From an uncultured Pelagibacteraceae bacterium (GTDB taxonomy: Bacteria; Pseudomonadota; Alphaproteobacteria; Pelagibacterales; Pelagibacteraceae): DNA of 64,000 nucleotides. This document shows positions 1 to 7,845 of the stretch, one piece after another. Where the stretch lies: NCBI GenBank assembly GCA_902517455.1, contig CABYCN010000001.1, positions 1 to 64,000 on the forward strand, written 5' to 3'. Below the pieces are notes generated by a model that saw only the letters and a program-made list of their open reading frames with translations, made no database searches and was not told the DNA's origin. The position numbers and the translations under genes were made by a program. How positions within the stretch are numbered: the stretch's first letter is position 1; each line of letters starts with the position of its first letter.

Positions 1-306
1 AAAATTGGACTATCTACAGTGATACTAAAAAAAAAAATATTAAAAAATTACAAATTTTCAGACATGAAAACAAAAGAGGATTTATTGTTATGGATCAATT
101 TATCTAAAAAATATAATTTAGTTGGTTATAATAGAATATTATCAAATTGGAGAAAATTAGATAATTCTTTATCTGCTAATTTCTATCAAAAAATGAAAGA
201 TGGATTTTCATTATATCATAAATATTTAAAATTTAATTTTTTAAAGTCTTTATATTTTCTTTTTTTATTATCTTCTAATTTTGTAAGAAAAAATTTTTTT
301 AAATGA
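1..306 (+). CDS. Glycosyltransferase family 2, C-terminal part (cut by window start)
   Basis: The frame is open to the first base, so the gene begins outside the window; about 101 residues remain. The visible text has the usual GT2 tail: a Ser-Thr-Val-Ile strand, then a Phe-Ser-Asp stretch leading to a Lys-Glu-Asp-Leu-Leu-Leu-Trp motif (the ED..LW acceptor-side motif), followed by a basic helical end. Such enzymes add sugars to lipid-linked or surface glycans on the cytoplasmic side of the membrane. It shares an ATGA overlap with the next gene, so the two are probably translated together. The donor sugar cannot be read from this fragment. Confidence 0.7.
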   Translation, partial: KIGLSTVILKKKILKNYKFSDMKTKEDLLLWINLSKKYNLVGYNRILSNWRKLDNSLSANFYQKMKDGFSLYHKYLKFNFLKSLYFLFLLSSNFVRKNFFK

Positions 307-1316
307 ATTTAATGATTGAAATTTCATTATTAATTTTAACGTCATTATTTTTAGTATACATTTGCAACAAAAATTCAATATTAACTCATAACATTGGAGA
401 GGTACATCAAAACTACGTTAAGTCGAAAAAAACACCTTTAATTGGTGGAATAATATTTTTTACAATTTTTTTTATAGATTATAAAAATCTATCATTGTTA
501 CATTTATTTCCTCTTTTAATTTTATTGATTGGAGTTTTATCAGATTTAAGAAAAATGACCTCTGCTTACCTAAGACTTTTTATACAATTAATAGTGGTTG
601 TAATATTTATTCATTTTTATGAAGCATCAGTTGATATGACAAGAATATATATTTTAGATAACTATTTAAAAAATTATTTTGTAGCTGTTTTATTCACAAC
701 TTTTTGTGTTTTAATAATTTTAAATGGAACAAATTTTATTGATGGGTCAAATCTTTTAGTTATAGGATATTTTTTAATTTTAGAATTAGCATTTATTAAT
801 TTAAGTCTCGAAGGATTAAATTTTGAGGGGGTGTTATTTTCAAATAATTTTTTGATTGTTTTGCTTGTGTTACTTTTTTTCAATGCTATAAATAAATTAT
901 ATCTTGGTGATGGCGGCTCATATCTTTTGGGCTTTATTTATAGTTTTAAATGTATTTCTTTTTATTTATCAAATCCTAATATTTCTCCCTTTTTTATCAC
1001 TGTCCTGTTATGGTATCCAGCATTTGAAATTTTATTCTCAATCCTGAGAAAATATAACTTTAATAAATCACCTATAAAGCCAGACTCAAATCATTTACAT
1101 CAATTAATTTATTTTTTGCTGATAAAAAGAGTTTCAAATAATATCCTTAGAAACAACTTAGTAGGAATTATTATCAATATATTTAATCTGTCTATTATTT
1201 ATTTTTCATTAAGTGATATTTACAATACACAATTACAAATTCTTCTATTTATGTTCGCTATATCTATTTATATTTTTGTTTATGTTAGACTCTTAAAATT
1301 TAAACTAGGAAAATAA
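303..1316 (+). CDS. WecA/MraY-like polyprenyl-phosphate sugar-1-phosphate transferase
   Basis: An integral membrane protein of 337 residues with about ten hydrophobic segments. It carries the hallmarks of the MraY/WecA family: an H..Y.KSKKTPLIGG motif near residue 35-49, NGTNFIDG at 141-148 (with the conserved Asp147), YLGDGGS at 200-206 and a C-terminal HLHQL motif. Enzymes of this family transfer a sugar-1-phosphate from a UDP-sugar to undecaprenyl phosphate, the first step of O-antigen or related glycan synthesis. One oddity: the usual Asp-Asp pair that helps bind magnesium in the first cytoplasmic motif reads Ser80-Asp81 here. The setting among glycosyltransferases supports surface-glycan initiation rather than peptidoglycan (MraY). 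Confidence 0.8.
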   Translation: MNLMIEISLLILTSLFLVYICNKNSILTHNIGEVHQNYVKSKKTPLIGGIIFFTIFFIDYKNLSLLHLFPLLILLIGVLSDLRKMTSAYLRLFIQLIVVVIFIHFYEASVDMTRIYILDNYLKNYFVAVLFTTFCVLIILNGTNFIDGSNLLVIGYFLILELAFINLSLEGLNFEGVLFSNNFLIVLLVLLFFNAINKLYLGDGGSYLLGFIYSFKCISFYLSNPNISPFFITVLLWYPAFEILFSILRKYNFNKSPIKPDSNHLHQLIYFLLIKRVSNNILRNNLVGIIINIFNLSIIYFSLSDIYNTQLQILLFMFAISIYIFVYVRLLKFKLGK

Positions 1317-1318
1317 AT

Positions 1319-1993
1319 TTAAATTTTTTTATTGAAAAAAATTTTTATAAGAAAAATTAATATCTTTAAACCATCTTGAAACTCATTAACTTTTTTTAAG
1401 CCGGCAATTCTTTTTCTTTCATAAGAGTTAATTGTGCCAATTTTAAGATTATTTCTTTTTGCTTTAATAGGAAGTTCTACACAAAAAGTAAAGTCTTTAC
1501 TTTTAATTCCTAATTTTTTACACTCTTGAGTCTTTCCAAGAACAAATGTGTAAAGAATATCTGAAATGTTTAAATTAAAGAATATTCTTCCAATTAAAGT
1601 AAATATTTTATTTCCAATAAATGTGAGAATGGTGTCGTCCTCGCTGCCAGAATTTTTTTCATATCTTGATGCAAAAATAATGTCTAAATTTTCATTTTCC
1701 AATTTTTTAATCATTTTTTTAATCTCACTTGGATCAAAGGATCCGTCAGCATTAAAAATACAAAAATATTTTGATTTGACGTTGTCAATTCCTGAAATTA
1801 ATGCATCCCCGTATCCTTTGTTATTTTGATAAATTATTTCACTTGAATTCATTTTAATAGCTTCAATAGTTTTTTTATCATCTTTATGTAATACTATTCT
1901 TTTTTTAAAATTATATTCTTCAATTTCTTTTAAAACTAAAGGAAGAGATTCCGACTCATTTTTCGCTGGAATTATTAACGAAAGATCTATCAT
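1319..1993 (-). CDS. Glycosyltransferase family 2 (dolichol-phosphate-mannose synthase-like)
   Basis: A 224-residue protein with an N-terminal GT-A start (LSLIIPAKNES, residues 4-14), a YGDALISG motif at 61-68 and an aspartate-rich NADGS motif at 81-85, which matches the nucleotide-sugar and metal site of DPM1/GtrB-like enzymes. These transfer a hexose from a nucleotide sugar to a polyprenyl phosphate. It has no clear C-terminal membrane pair, only a hydrophobic end. It is encoded against the direction of its neighbours, whose ends are 2 bp and 66 bp away, which suggests independent acquisition within the surface-glycan region. Confidence 0.75.
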   Translation of the reverse strand: MIDLSLIIPAKNESESLPLVLKEIEEYNFKKRIVLHKDDKKTIEAIKMNSSEIIYQNNKGYGDALISGIDNVKSKYFCIFNADGSFDPSEIKKMIKKLENENLDIIFASRYEKNSGSEDDTILTFIGNKIFTLIGRIFFNLNISDILYTFVLGKTQECKKLGIKSKDFTFCVELPIKAKRNNLKIGTINSYERKRIAGLKKVNEFQDGLKILIFLIKIFFNKKI

Positions 1994-2059
1994 TATATTT
2001 TTCTTTTAACATTTTATTAGTTCATATATAAAATTTTTTGAATTTATATATAAATTTAC

Positions 2060-3733
2060 ATGCATTTAAACTTAGCATTTTTATTTGTTTTTTACTGGCT
2101 ATCAATATTTTCATGTCTTGGTTATGGAGTTTTAATTTCAAAATTAACACAAAAAAAGGTTTATTTTAAAAATTACGGCTATATAGGCCTTCTAGGAATT
2201 TTATCTTTGATAATATATTCTTACTTATCAAACCTTTTTTATGCACATGGTCTTTTACACAATTTAATCATTATTCTCTCAGGTTTTTTATTATTTGTTT
2301 ATTTTATATTTTCTAATTTTTTTCAAAGAGATAAAATTAGAACTTTATTAGTTATTTTTTTCTTACTATTTATTTCATTTATAATTTACAAACCTCACGA
2401 TGATTTTTCATATTACCATTTTCAATACAGTTATTATTTAACACAATTCCCAATGATCATCGGCGTAGGTCAATTCAATCATGGGTTTTCCACTCCTTCA
2501 TCAGTTTTCTATTTAAATTCTTTATTTTTTTTACCTTTTGCAAAATATTCACTTTTTCATATTTCAGCTCTTTTAGTTTTTGGTTTTTCAAATGTAATTT
2601 TGTTAGAAAAACTATTAAGATATCTAAAAAAAAACCGTCCAAATTATCTCTCGTTTTTTTTATTATTATCTCTGGCATTTATAAATATAATTTTCTATAG
2701 AATTGCTGAACATGGCACTGATCGATCAGCTCAGATCTTGATATTTATTTTAGTATTCGAATTAATTCTTTTTTTAAATAATAAAAAAAATTTTGATAAT
2801 TCTTTAACTAAAATCTTTATTTTACTATCTTTGATTATTAGTTTTAAAGCTTTTTATATTTTATATTTTTTGTTTTTATTTCCAGTTTTAATTTATGGTT
2901 ATAAAAAATTTAAATTTGATCTATTTTTTAAAATTATAAAAAATAATTTTTTTTGGTATTTAGTAACTACATTCTTTATATTAATACTCACAAATTTTTT
3001 TAATTCTGGATGTTTTTTATTTCCTATTAAATTTACATGCTTTGAAAGTCTTGCTTGGTCTTTTTCTTTAGATCACGTCTCGCATATGAATAATTGGTAC
3101 GAACAATGGTCCAAAGCAGGTGCAGGACCAAATTTCAGAGTTGAGAATCCACAGGAATATATATTATATTTTAATTGGATTTCTAATTGGATTGATCAAT
3201 ATTTTTTTAATAAGGTAAGTGATTTTTTATTTGGCTTAATAACTATAATCTTAATTTTTTATTTATCTTTCTGCTCAATCTTTAGAAAAAAAATTATTGC
3301 TAAAGAAAAAATTTTTTCAATTTATATATGTATATTAATACTTTTTTTTGAATGGTTTTATAATCACCCTTCCCTGAGATATGGAGGTTATGTTTTAATA
3401 GGATTGATGTTATTTATTCCGTCTTCGTTAATTTTAGAAAAATTTTCAAAGGATAATATAAATTATAAATTCAAGATTATGATCATGTTGATTTTTATCA
3501 TTTTTATATCAAGAAATATTGATCGGATCGATAATGAAATTGAAAAATATTCTTATAAACCTCTAAAAAACTCTCATTATAGGTTAAATGAGAATTATTT
3601 TAAAATTGATAAAGAAATTAAATCTTTATTAAATAAATATTCACTATGTACCAAATTTGGAAAATGTGATGAAAATTCTACTATTAAAACAGGGAGTATA
3701 TTGGGAAAATTATATTTTAAAAATGAACGATGA
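2060..3733 (+). CDS. Large polytopic membrane protein of unknown function (GT-C-like)
   Basis: A 557-residue protein with about eleven to thirteen hydrophobic segments. A His-Asp-Asp motif (residues 113-115) sits just after an early membrane segment and is followed by aromatic-rich text with a Ser-Ser-Val-Phe-Tyr-Leu-Asn run. An acidic pair in the first large outer loop is a feature of lipid-linked-sugar glycosyltransferases of the GT-C fold, but I cannot match it to a named family. The C-terminal 70 residues are soluble, charged and include a Cys-Thr-Lys-Phe-Gly-Lys-Cys motif. It overlaps the following methyltransferase by 4 bp, so both probably act on the same glycan. The function is an inference from context. 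Confidence 0.6.
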   Translation: MHLNLAFLFVFYWLSIFSCLGYGVLISKLTQKKVYFKNYGYIGLLGILSLIIYSYLSNLFYAHGLLHNLIIILSGFLLFVYFIFSNFFQRDKIRTLLVIFFLLFISFIIYKPHDDFSYYHFQYSYYLTQFPMIIGVGQFNHGFSTPSSVFYLNSLFFLPFAKYSLFHISALLVFGFSNVILLEKLLRYLKKNRPNYLSFFLLLSLAFINIIFYRIAEHGTDRSAQILIFILVFELILFLNNKKNFDNSLTKIFILLSLIISFKAFYILYFLFLFPVLIYGYKKFKFDLFFKIIKNNFFWYLVTTFFILILTNFFNSGCFLFPIKFTCFESLAWSFSLDHVSHMNNWYEQWSKAGAGPNFRVENPQEYILYFNWISNWIDQYFFNKVSDFLFGLITIILIFYLSFCSIFRKKIIAKEKIFSIYICILILFFEWFYNHPSLRYGGYVLIGLMLFIPSSLILEKFSKDNINYKFKIMIMLIFIIFISRNIDRIDNEIEKYSYKPLKNSHYRLNENYFKIDKEIKSLLNKYSLCTKFGKCDENSTIKTGSILGKLYFKNER

Positions 3734-4455
3734 TTGCTAAAATTACCTTATTTCTTTTAAATATTTTTGATTTTTTTCATAAACGAAAAATTATAAATTT
3801 TTTTAAAAAAAAACAAATCAATAATTTTGAACTAATCTTTGATATAGGAGGACATAAAGGTGAGACCTTAAATTTTTTTCTTAGAAATTTTGAAGTTAAA
3901 AAAATTATTTCATTTGAACCAAGTTCAATAAATTTTAAATATTTAGAAAAAAATTCAATTAAACTAAAATCAAAATTCACTAAATCAAGAATATATTTAG
4001 AAAACCTTGGTATTGGAAATAAAAAAGAAAAAAAAAAACTAAAACAGCACTATGAAAGTTCATCTTCGACCATAAATGATTTTAACGAAAAATCTGTTTA
4101 CTTTAAAAGAAAAAATTTTCTTTTAAATATTAATAAAGATATCTTTAAAGAGATAGAAATTGATATAATAACTTTAGAGGACTATATAAAAGAAAATGAA
4201 TTTCAAAAAATAGACTTAATAAAAATTGACACAGAAGGTTATGAATTTGAGGTTTTATCAGGCCTAAGAGATAAATTAAATTGTGTAAAATTTTTGATGT
4301 TTGAACATCACTACGATGATATGTTACAAAAGGACTATACTTTTAATGATATAAGTAATTTACTTAAAAAACATAATTTTAAAAAAATTTTCAGATTAAA
4401 AATGCCATTTAGAAAATCTTTTGAATATATTTATATAAATGAAAAAAAGTGTTAA
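3730..4455 (+). CDS. FkbM family methyltransferase
   Basis: A 241-residue S-adenosylmethionine-dependent methyltransferase. The SAM site is visible as FDIGGHKGET (residues 37-46) followed by the acidic SFEPS strand, and the FkbM family signature KIDTEGYE.EVL.G lies in the C-terminal half after LEDYI. FkbM enzymes in polysaccharide clusters methylate sugar hydroxyls. The start overlaps the upstream membrane protein by ATGA. A 63-bp gap then precedes gmd. The acceptor sugar is unknown; the nearby GDP-fucose genes make a deoxyhexose a possible target, which is only an inference. Confidence 0.82.
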   Translation: MIAKITLFLLNIFDFFHKRKIINFFKKKQINNFELIFDIGGHKGETLNFFLRNFEVKKIISFEPSSINFKYLEKNSIKLKSKFTKSRIYLENLGIGNKKEKKKLKQHYESSSSTINDFNEKSVYFKRKNFLLNINKDIFKEIEIDIITLEDYIKENEFQKIDLIKIDTEGYEFEVLSGLRDKLNCVKFLMFEHHYDDMLQKDYTFNDISNLLKKHNFKKIFRLKMPFRKSFEYIYINEKKC

Positions 4456-4518
4456 TATTTATAACTGACTATTTGAAAAAAAATCATAAAATGATATGTA
4501 AAAGTTTCTTAAAATGAA

Positions 4519-5568
4519 ATGAAAAAAAAAATAGCACTAGTATTTGGAATAACAGGGCAAGATGGCTCTTATCTATCTGAATTTTTAATAAAAAAAAAAT
4601 ACATAGTTCACGGTGTAAAAAGAAGATCATCATCTATGAACACCAAAAGAGTAGATCATATTTATCAAGATCCACTTGAAAGTAGAAGAAATTTTTTTTT
4701 ACATTACGGAGATATTACTGATTCAAGTTCAGTTTCTCAAATAATAAGCGACACAAGACCTGATGAAATATATAATCTAGCTGCTCAATCTCACGTTGCC
4801 GTTTCATTTGAAGTTCCTGAGTACACTGCAAATGCAGACGCTCTTGGTGCATTAAGAATTCTGGAAGCAATTAAATTTCACAAGTTAGAAAAAAAAACAA
4901 AGTTTTATCAAGCAGGAACTTCTGAAATGTATGGCAATGTGCAAAGTATACCACAAAATGAAAAAACTGACTTTTATCCCCTAAGCCCTTATGGAGTTGC
5001 TAAACTCTATGCTCATTGGATAACTAAAAATTATAGAGAGGCATATAATATACATGGAAGTAATGGTATTTTATTTAATCACGAAAGTCCCAGAAGAGGT
5101 GAGACATTTGTAACAAAAAAAATTGTAAACGCTTTTTGTAAAATAAAACTTGGTAAACAAAAAAAATTATATTTAGGCAATCTTGATGCAAAAAGAGACT
5201 GGGGACATGCAAAAGATTATGTCGTGGCAATGTGGAAAATAGTGCAGCAGAGAAAACCTGACGATTATGTGATTGCAACAGGAAAACAATATAGTGTTAG
5301 ACAATTTGTAAATTTAGTCTCAAAAAAATTAGGATTTAGAATTATATGGAGAGGAACTGGGAAAAATGAAAAAGGTTTTGACCAAATTTCAAAAAAAATA
5401 ATCGTTGAGTGTAATGAAAAATATTTTAGACCGTTAGATGTAAACACGTTACTTGGTGATGCAAAAAAAGCAAGAAAAATACTAAAATGGAAACCAAAAA
5501 TTAATATTACACAACTAGTTGACAGCATGGTATCTGAAGAAATGATATCTCTTAAAAAAAATGATTAA
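4519..5568 (+). CDS. gmd: GDP-mannose 4,6-dehydratase
   Basis: Converts GDP-D-mannose to GDP-4-keto-6-deoxymannose, the first committed step to GDP-L-fucose and related deoxysugars. The 349-residue length is standard. It has the extended SDR NAD(P) motif GITGQDG (10-16), the RRSSS segment that binds the NADP phosphate, catalytic Thr134-Ser135-Glu136 in GTSEMYG, and YGVAK with Tyr158 and Lys162; the downstream ESPRRGETFVT motif is diagnostic of Gmd. It overlaps fcl by 8 bp, the normal pairing for GDP-fucose synthesis. Confidence 0.95.
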   Translation: MKKKIALVFGITGQDGSYLSEFLIKKKYIVHGVKRRSSSMNTKRVDHIYQDPLESRRNFFLHYGDITDSSSVSQIISDTRPDEIYNLAAQSHVAVSFEVPEYTANADALGALRILEAIKFHKLEKKTKFYQAGTSEMYGNVQSIPQNEKTDFYPLSPYGVAKLYAHWITKNYREAYNIHGSNGILFNHESPRRGETFVTKKIVNAFCKIKLGKQKKLYLGNLDAKRDWGHAKDYVVAMWKIVQQRKPDDYVIATGKQYSVRQFVNLVSKKLGFRIIWRGTGKNEKGFDQISKKIIVECNEKYFRPLDVNTLLGDAKKARKILKWKPKINITQLVDSMVSEEMISLKKND

Positions 5569-6520
5569 TAAAAATTCTAAGATTTTTTTAGCAGGTCATA
5601 AAGGCCTAGTAGGAGGAGCAATTTTTAGAAGGTTAAAATTAACTGGATATAAAAATATTATTACAATTTCAAAAAAAAAATTAGATTTAAGAGATCAAAA
5701 AAAAGTTTTCTTATTTATAAAAAAAAAAAAACCTCAAATTATAATTAATGCAGCAGCCACAGTTGGCGGTATCGTGGCAAATAATAGCTTTAGAGCAGAT
5801 TTTATTTACAACAATATTTCTATTCAAAGTAATTTAATTTATTCAGCTTTTAAGAATAATATTAAAAATTTGATATTTTTAGGTTCAAGCTGTGTTTATC
5901 CAAGAAAATGTAAACAACCAATTAAAGAAGAGTATTTACTTTCTGGTTATTTAGAAAAAACAAATGAACCCTATGCTATAGCTAAAATTTCAGGAATAAA
6001 AATGTGTGAAAGTTTCAACCATCAGTATAAGACTAATTATTTATGTATAATGCCATGCAACACATTTGGTCCTAATGATAATTATGATTTACAAACATCT
6101 CATTTTCTTCCAGCTTTAATAAGAAAAATTATTGAAGCGACTAACCAAAAAAAAAAATCAATCAAGCTTTGGGGCACCGGAGAAGTAAAAAGAGAATTGA
6201 TATATGTAGATGATGTTGCAGATGCTTGTATATTCTTTATGAAAAAAAAAACTAAGCATTCATTAATTAATATTGGAAGTGAGGAAGAGCAAACTATTGC
6301 AACTTTTGCAAAATTGATTGCTAAAAAAATCAAATCAAACATTGAAATTAAATTTGACAAAAATTTTAAAATGAATGGCACACCAAGGAAAATTCTAAAT
6401 TGTTCACTAGCAAGATCTTATGGATGGCGTAAAAAAATTAGTTTCGATAAGGCTTTAGATTTGACAATTAAAGATTTTTTGAAAAATAAAAAATACAAAA
6501 AAATAAAATCTTATAATTAA
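5561..6520 (+). CDS. fcl: GDP-L-fucose synthase (epimerase/reductase)
   Basis: Performs 3,5-epimerisation and NADPH-dependent 4-reduction of the Gmd product to give GDP-L-fucose. The 319-residue protein has the Rossmann motif GHKGLVG (12-18), the SSCVYP motif at 109-114 and a YAIAK active site (Tyr138, Lys142), followed by the family's PCN.FGPNDNY segment. It starts inside the end of gmd, so the two are translationally coupled. The fucose is presumably used by the glycosyltransferases upstream and outside the window. Confidence 0.93.
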   Translation: MINKNSKIFLAGHKGLVGGAIFRRLKLTGYKNIITISKKKLDLRDQKKVFLFIKKKKPQIIINAAATVGGIVANNSFRADFIYNNISIQSNLIYSAFKNNIKNLIFLGSSCVYPRKCKQPIKEEYLLSGYLEKTNEPYAIAKISGIKMCESFNHQYKTNYLCIMPCNTFGPNDNYDLQTSHFLPALIRKIIEATNQKKKSIKLWGTGEVKRELIYVDDVADACIFFMKKKTKHSLINIGSEEEQTIATFAKLIAKKIKSNIEIKFDKNFKMNGTPRKILNCSLARSYGWRKKISFDKALDLTIKDFLKNKKYKKIKSYN

Positions 6521-6530
6521 ATTTAACTTG

Positions 6531-7409
6531 ATGAAAAATATAATTATTGTAACTGGAGGAGCTGGTTTTATAGGCTCAAATCTAATTGAAAAATTAGTTA
6601 ACAAAACTAAATTTAATATTATCAGTATTGATAATTACTCCTCTGGTTCTAAAAAAAATCACCTTAAAAATAAAAGAGTTATGTATCTAAATTCTCATAC
6701 AAAAGATATTTCTAAAATATTAAAAAGATATAAAAAAAATATAAACTCACTATTTCATTTTGGTGAGTTTGCGAGAATTTATCAAAGCTTTTTAAAAATG
6801 AATGAATGTATTAGTTCTAATACAGTTGGCTCACATGAAGTATTCAATTTCTGCTTATCTAACAATATAAGACTTATCTATTCAGCTACATCAGCAAGTA
6901 TCGGCAATAAAGGTAATGACAAAAACTTATCACCGTATGCTTTTACAAAAGCTAAAAATCTTGAAATGTTAGAGAATTTAAAGCTTTGGTTTAGTTTTAA
7001 ATTTGAGATTGTTTATTTTTATAATGTTTATGGACCAAAACAAATCAAAAGTGGAAATATGGCAACAGTAATTGGAATATTTGAAGATCAATATAAAAAA
7101 AAAATACCGCTTACTGTTGTAAAACCCGGCAATCAATCACGAAGATTTACTCATGTGTCAGATACAATAGATGCATGTCTGTATGCTTGGAGAAAAAGAA
7201 AGTGTCGTCATTACAGTATTTCTAATAAAAAAAGTCATACTATTTTACAGGTCGCAAGAATGTTTCAGACAAAGATAAAATTTTTACCTCCTCGAAGAGG
7301 GGAAAGATATGCCTCAGCTTTAACAAGCATGAACTTGTCTAATAAGGTTTATAAAATGTTCGGTAAAATTCAGCTGTCTACTTATGTATCAAATTTATTG
7401 AGAAATTAG
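6531..7409 (+). CDS. NAD-dependent epimerase/dehydratase (extended SDR)
   Basis: A 292-residue nucleotide-sugar epimerase of the GalE/WcaG type. It has GGAGFIG (9-15) for NAD binding and YAFTK with Tyr136 and Lys140; the catalytic serine probably lies in the SATSAS run just before. FYNVYGPKQ follows as in GalE-like enzymes. I chose the ATG at 6531 rather than the TTG one codon before it. It is shorter than UDP-glucose 4-epimerase (about 335 residues), with a shortened substrate domain, so the exact sugar substrate is not predictable. It is the last surface-glycan gene before the 5S rRNA. Confidence 0.75.
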   Translation: MKNIIIVTGGAGFIGSNLIEKLVNKTKFNIISIDNYSSGSKKNHLKNKRVMYLNSHTKDISKILKRYKKNINSLFHFGEFARIYQSFLKMNECISSNTVGSHEVFNFCLSNNIRLIYSATSASIGNKGNDKNLSPYAFTKAKNLEMLENLKLWFSFKFEIVYFYNVYGPKQIKSGNMATVIGIFEDQYKKKIPLTVVKPGNQSRRFTHVSDTIDACLYAWRKRKCRHYSISNKKSHTILQVARMFQTKIKFLPPRRGERYASALTSMNLSNKVYKMFGKIQLSTYVSNLLRN

Positions 7410-7432
7410 ATAAAAAAAACAATAATTGATTG

Positions 7433-7460
7433 TTTACAATAATTTTTAATCAAGTATAAA
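7433..7460 (+). promoter_or_regulatory. Probable sigma-70 promoter of the 5S rRNA gene
   Basis: A TTTACA box (7433-7438) and a TATAAA box (7455-7460) are separated by 16 bp. The first base of the mature 5S helix (about 7466-7467) lies six to seven bases after the -10 box, exactly where transcription should start. A short inverted repeat (AACAAT/ATTGTT, about 7419-7435) precedes it and may end the upstream transcript. This is sequence inspection only. Confidence 0.5.
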
Positions 7461-7465
7461 ACTAT

Positions 7466-7581
7466 CGCCGGTGATTATTGCGAAGGTGTTATACCCGATC
7501 CCATTCCGAACTCGGAAGTCAAGCCCTTCTGCGCTGATGATACTTTGTCTTAAGACATGGAAAAGTAAGTCGTTGCCGGCA
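7466..7581 (+). rRNA. rrf: 5S ribosomal RNA
   Basis: The universally conserved 5S core, reading CCCGATCCCATTCCGAAC then CTCGGAAG, is present at about 7494-7517. The two ends pair perfectly as helix I: bases 7467-7475 with 7572-7580, including two G-U pairs, which fixes the boundaries to within a base or two. There is no 23S or 16S gene next to it; upstream is a surface-polysaccharide cluster. No poly-T hairpin terminator follows and rpmJ begins about 14 bp later, so read-through into rpmJ is possible. An antisense open frame across it is meaningless. Confidence 0.95.
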
Positions 7582-7594
7582 TTAATTTGATTAT

Positions 7595-7720
7595 ATGAAA
7601 ATAAAAAGTTCTTTAAAGTCGGTAAAAAAAAGAGATTTAAATTCAAAACTCGTCAGGAGACGTGGAAGAATCTACATTATAAATAAAATTAATCCTAAAT
7701 TTAAAGCAAGACAAAAATAG
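7595..7720 (+). CDS. rpmJ: Ribosomal protein L36 (bL36), zinc-free form
   Basis: A 41-residue basic protein beginning MKIKSSLKS and containing [12 protein letters not shown] and ending FKARQK, which is the alphaproteobacterial L36 pattern. The three cysteines and histidine of the zinc-binding form are absent. L36 binds 23S rRNA in the large subunit near the factor-binding region. It is only 14 bp from the 5S rRNA gene and 5 bp from the next small gene. It is too short for most gene-length thresholds but the match is clear. Confidence 0.93.
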   Translation: MKIKSSLKSVKKRDLNSKLVRRRGRIYIINKINPKFKARQK

Positions 7721-7725
7721 TTTTT

Positions 7726-7836
7726 ATGGATGATAAAAACCATAAAAATACCTGGAATAATTTTACAAAATTTGTTTTGTGGGGAACTGTCGCGGTTATA
7801 ACGATTTTAGTTCTAATGGCTATATTCTTATTGTAA
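7726..7836 (+). CDS. aa3-type cytochrome c oxidase subunit IV-like small membrane protein
   Basis: A 36-residue protein: a polar start (MDDKNHKNTW), then NNFTKFVLWG leading into a single membrane helix. This is the layout of the small alphaproteobacterial aa3 oxidase subunit IV (PF07835), commonly found near the transhydrogenase genes. It would accompany the cytochrome oxidase core in the inner membrane; its exact role is unclear even in the family. The start ATG is 5 bp after the rpmJ stop and pntA starts 9 bp downstream. The short length makes this call less certain than its neighbours. Confidence 0.7.
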   Translation: MDDKNHKNTWNNFTKFVLWGTVAVITILVLMAIFLL

Positions 7837-7845
7837 GTTTTTTTT

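Noticed and set aside
7446-7646. Minus-strand 66-residue open frame
   Set aside because: It runs antisense across the 5S rRNA, whose helix I and core sequence are clear; the frame has no protein-like features.
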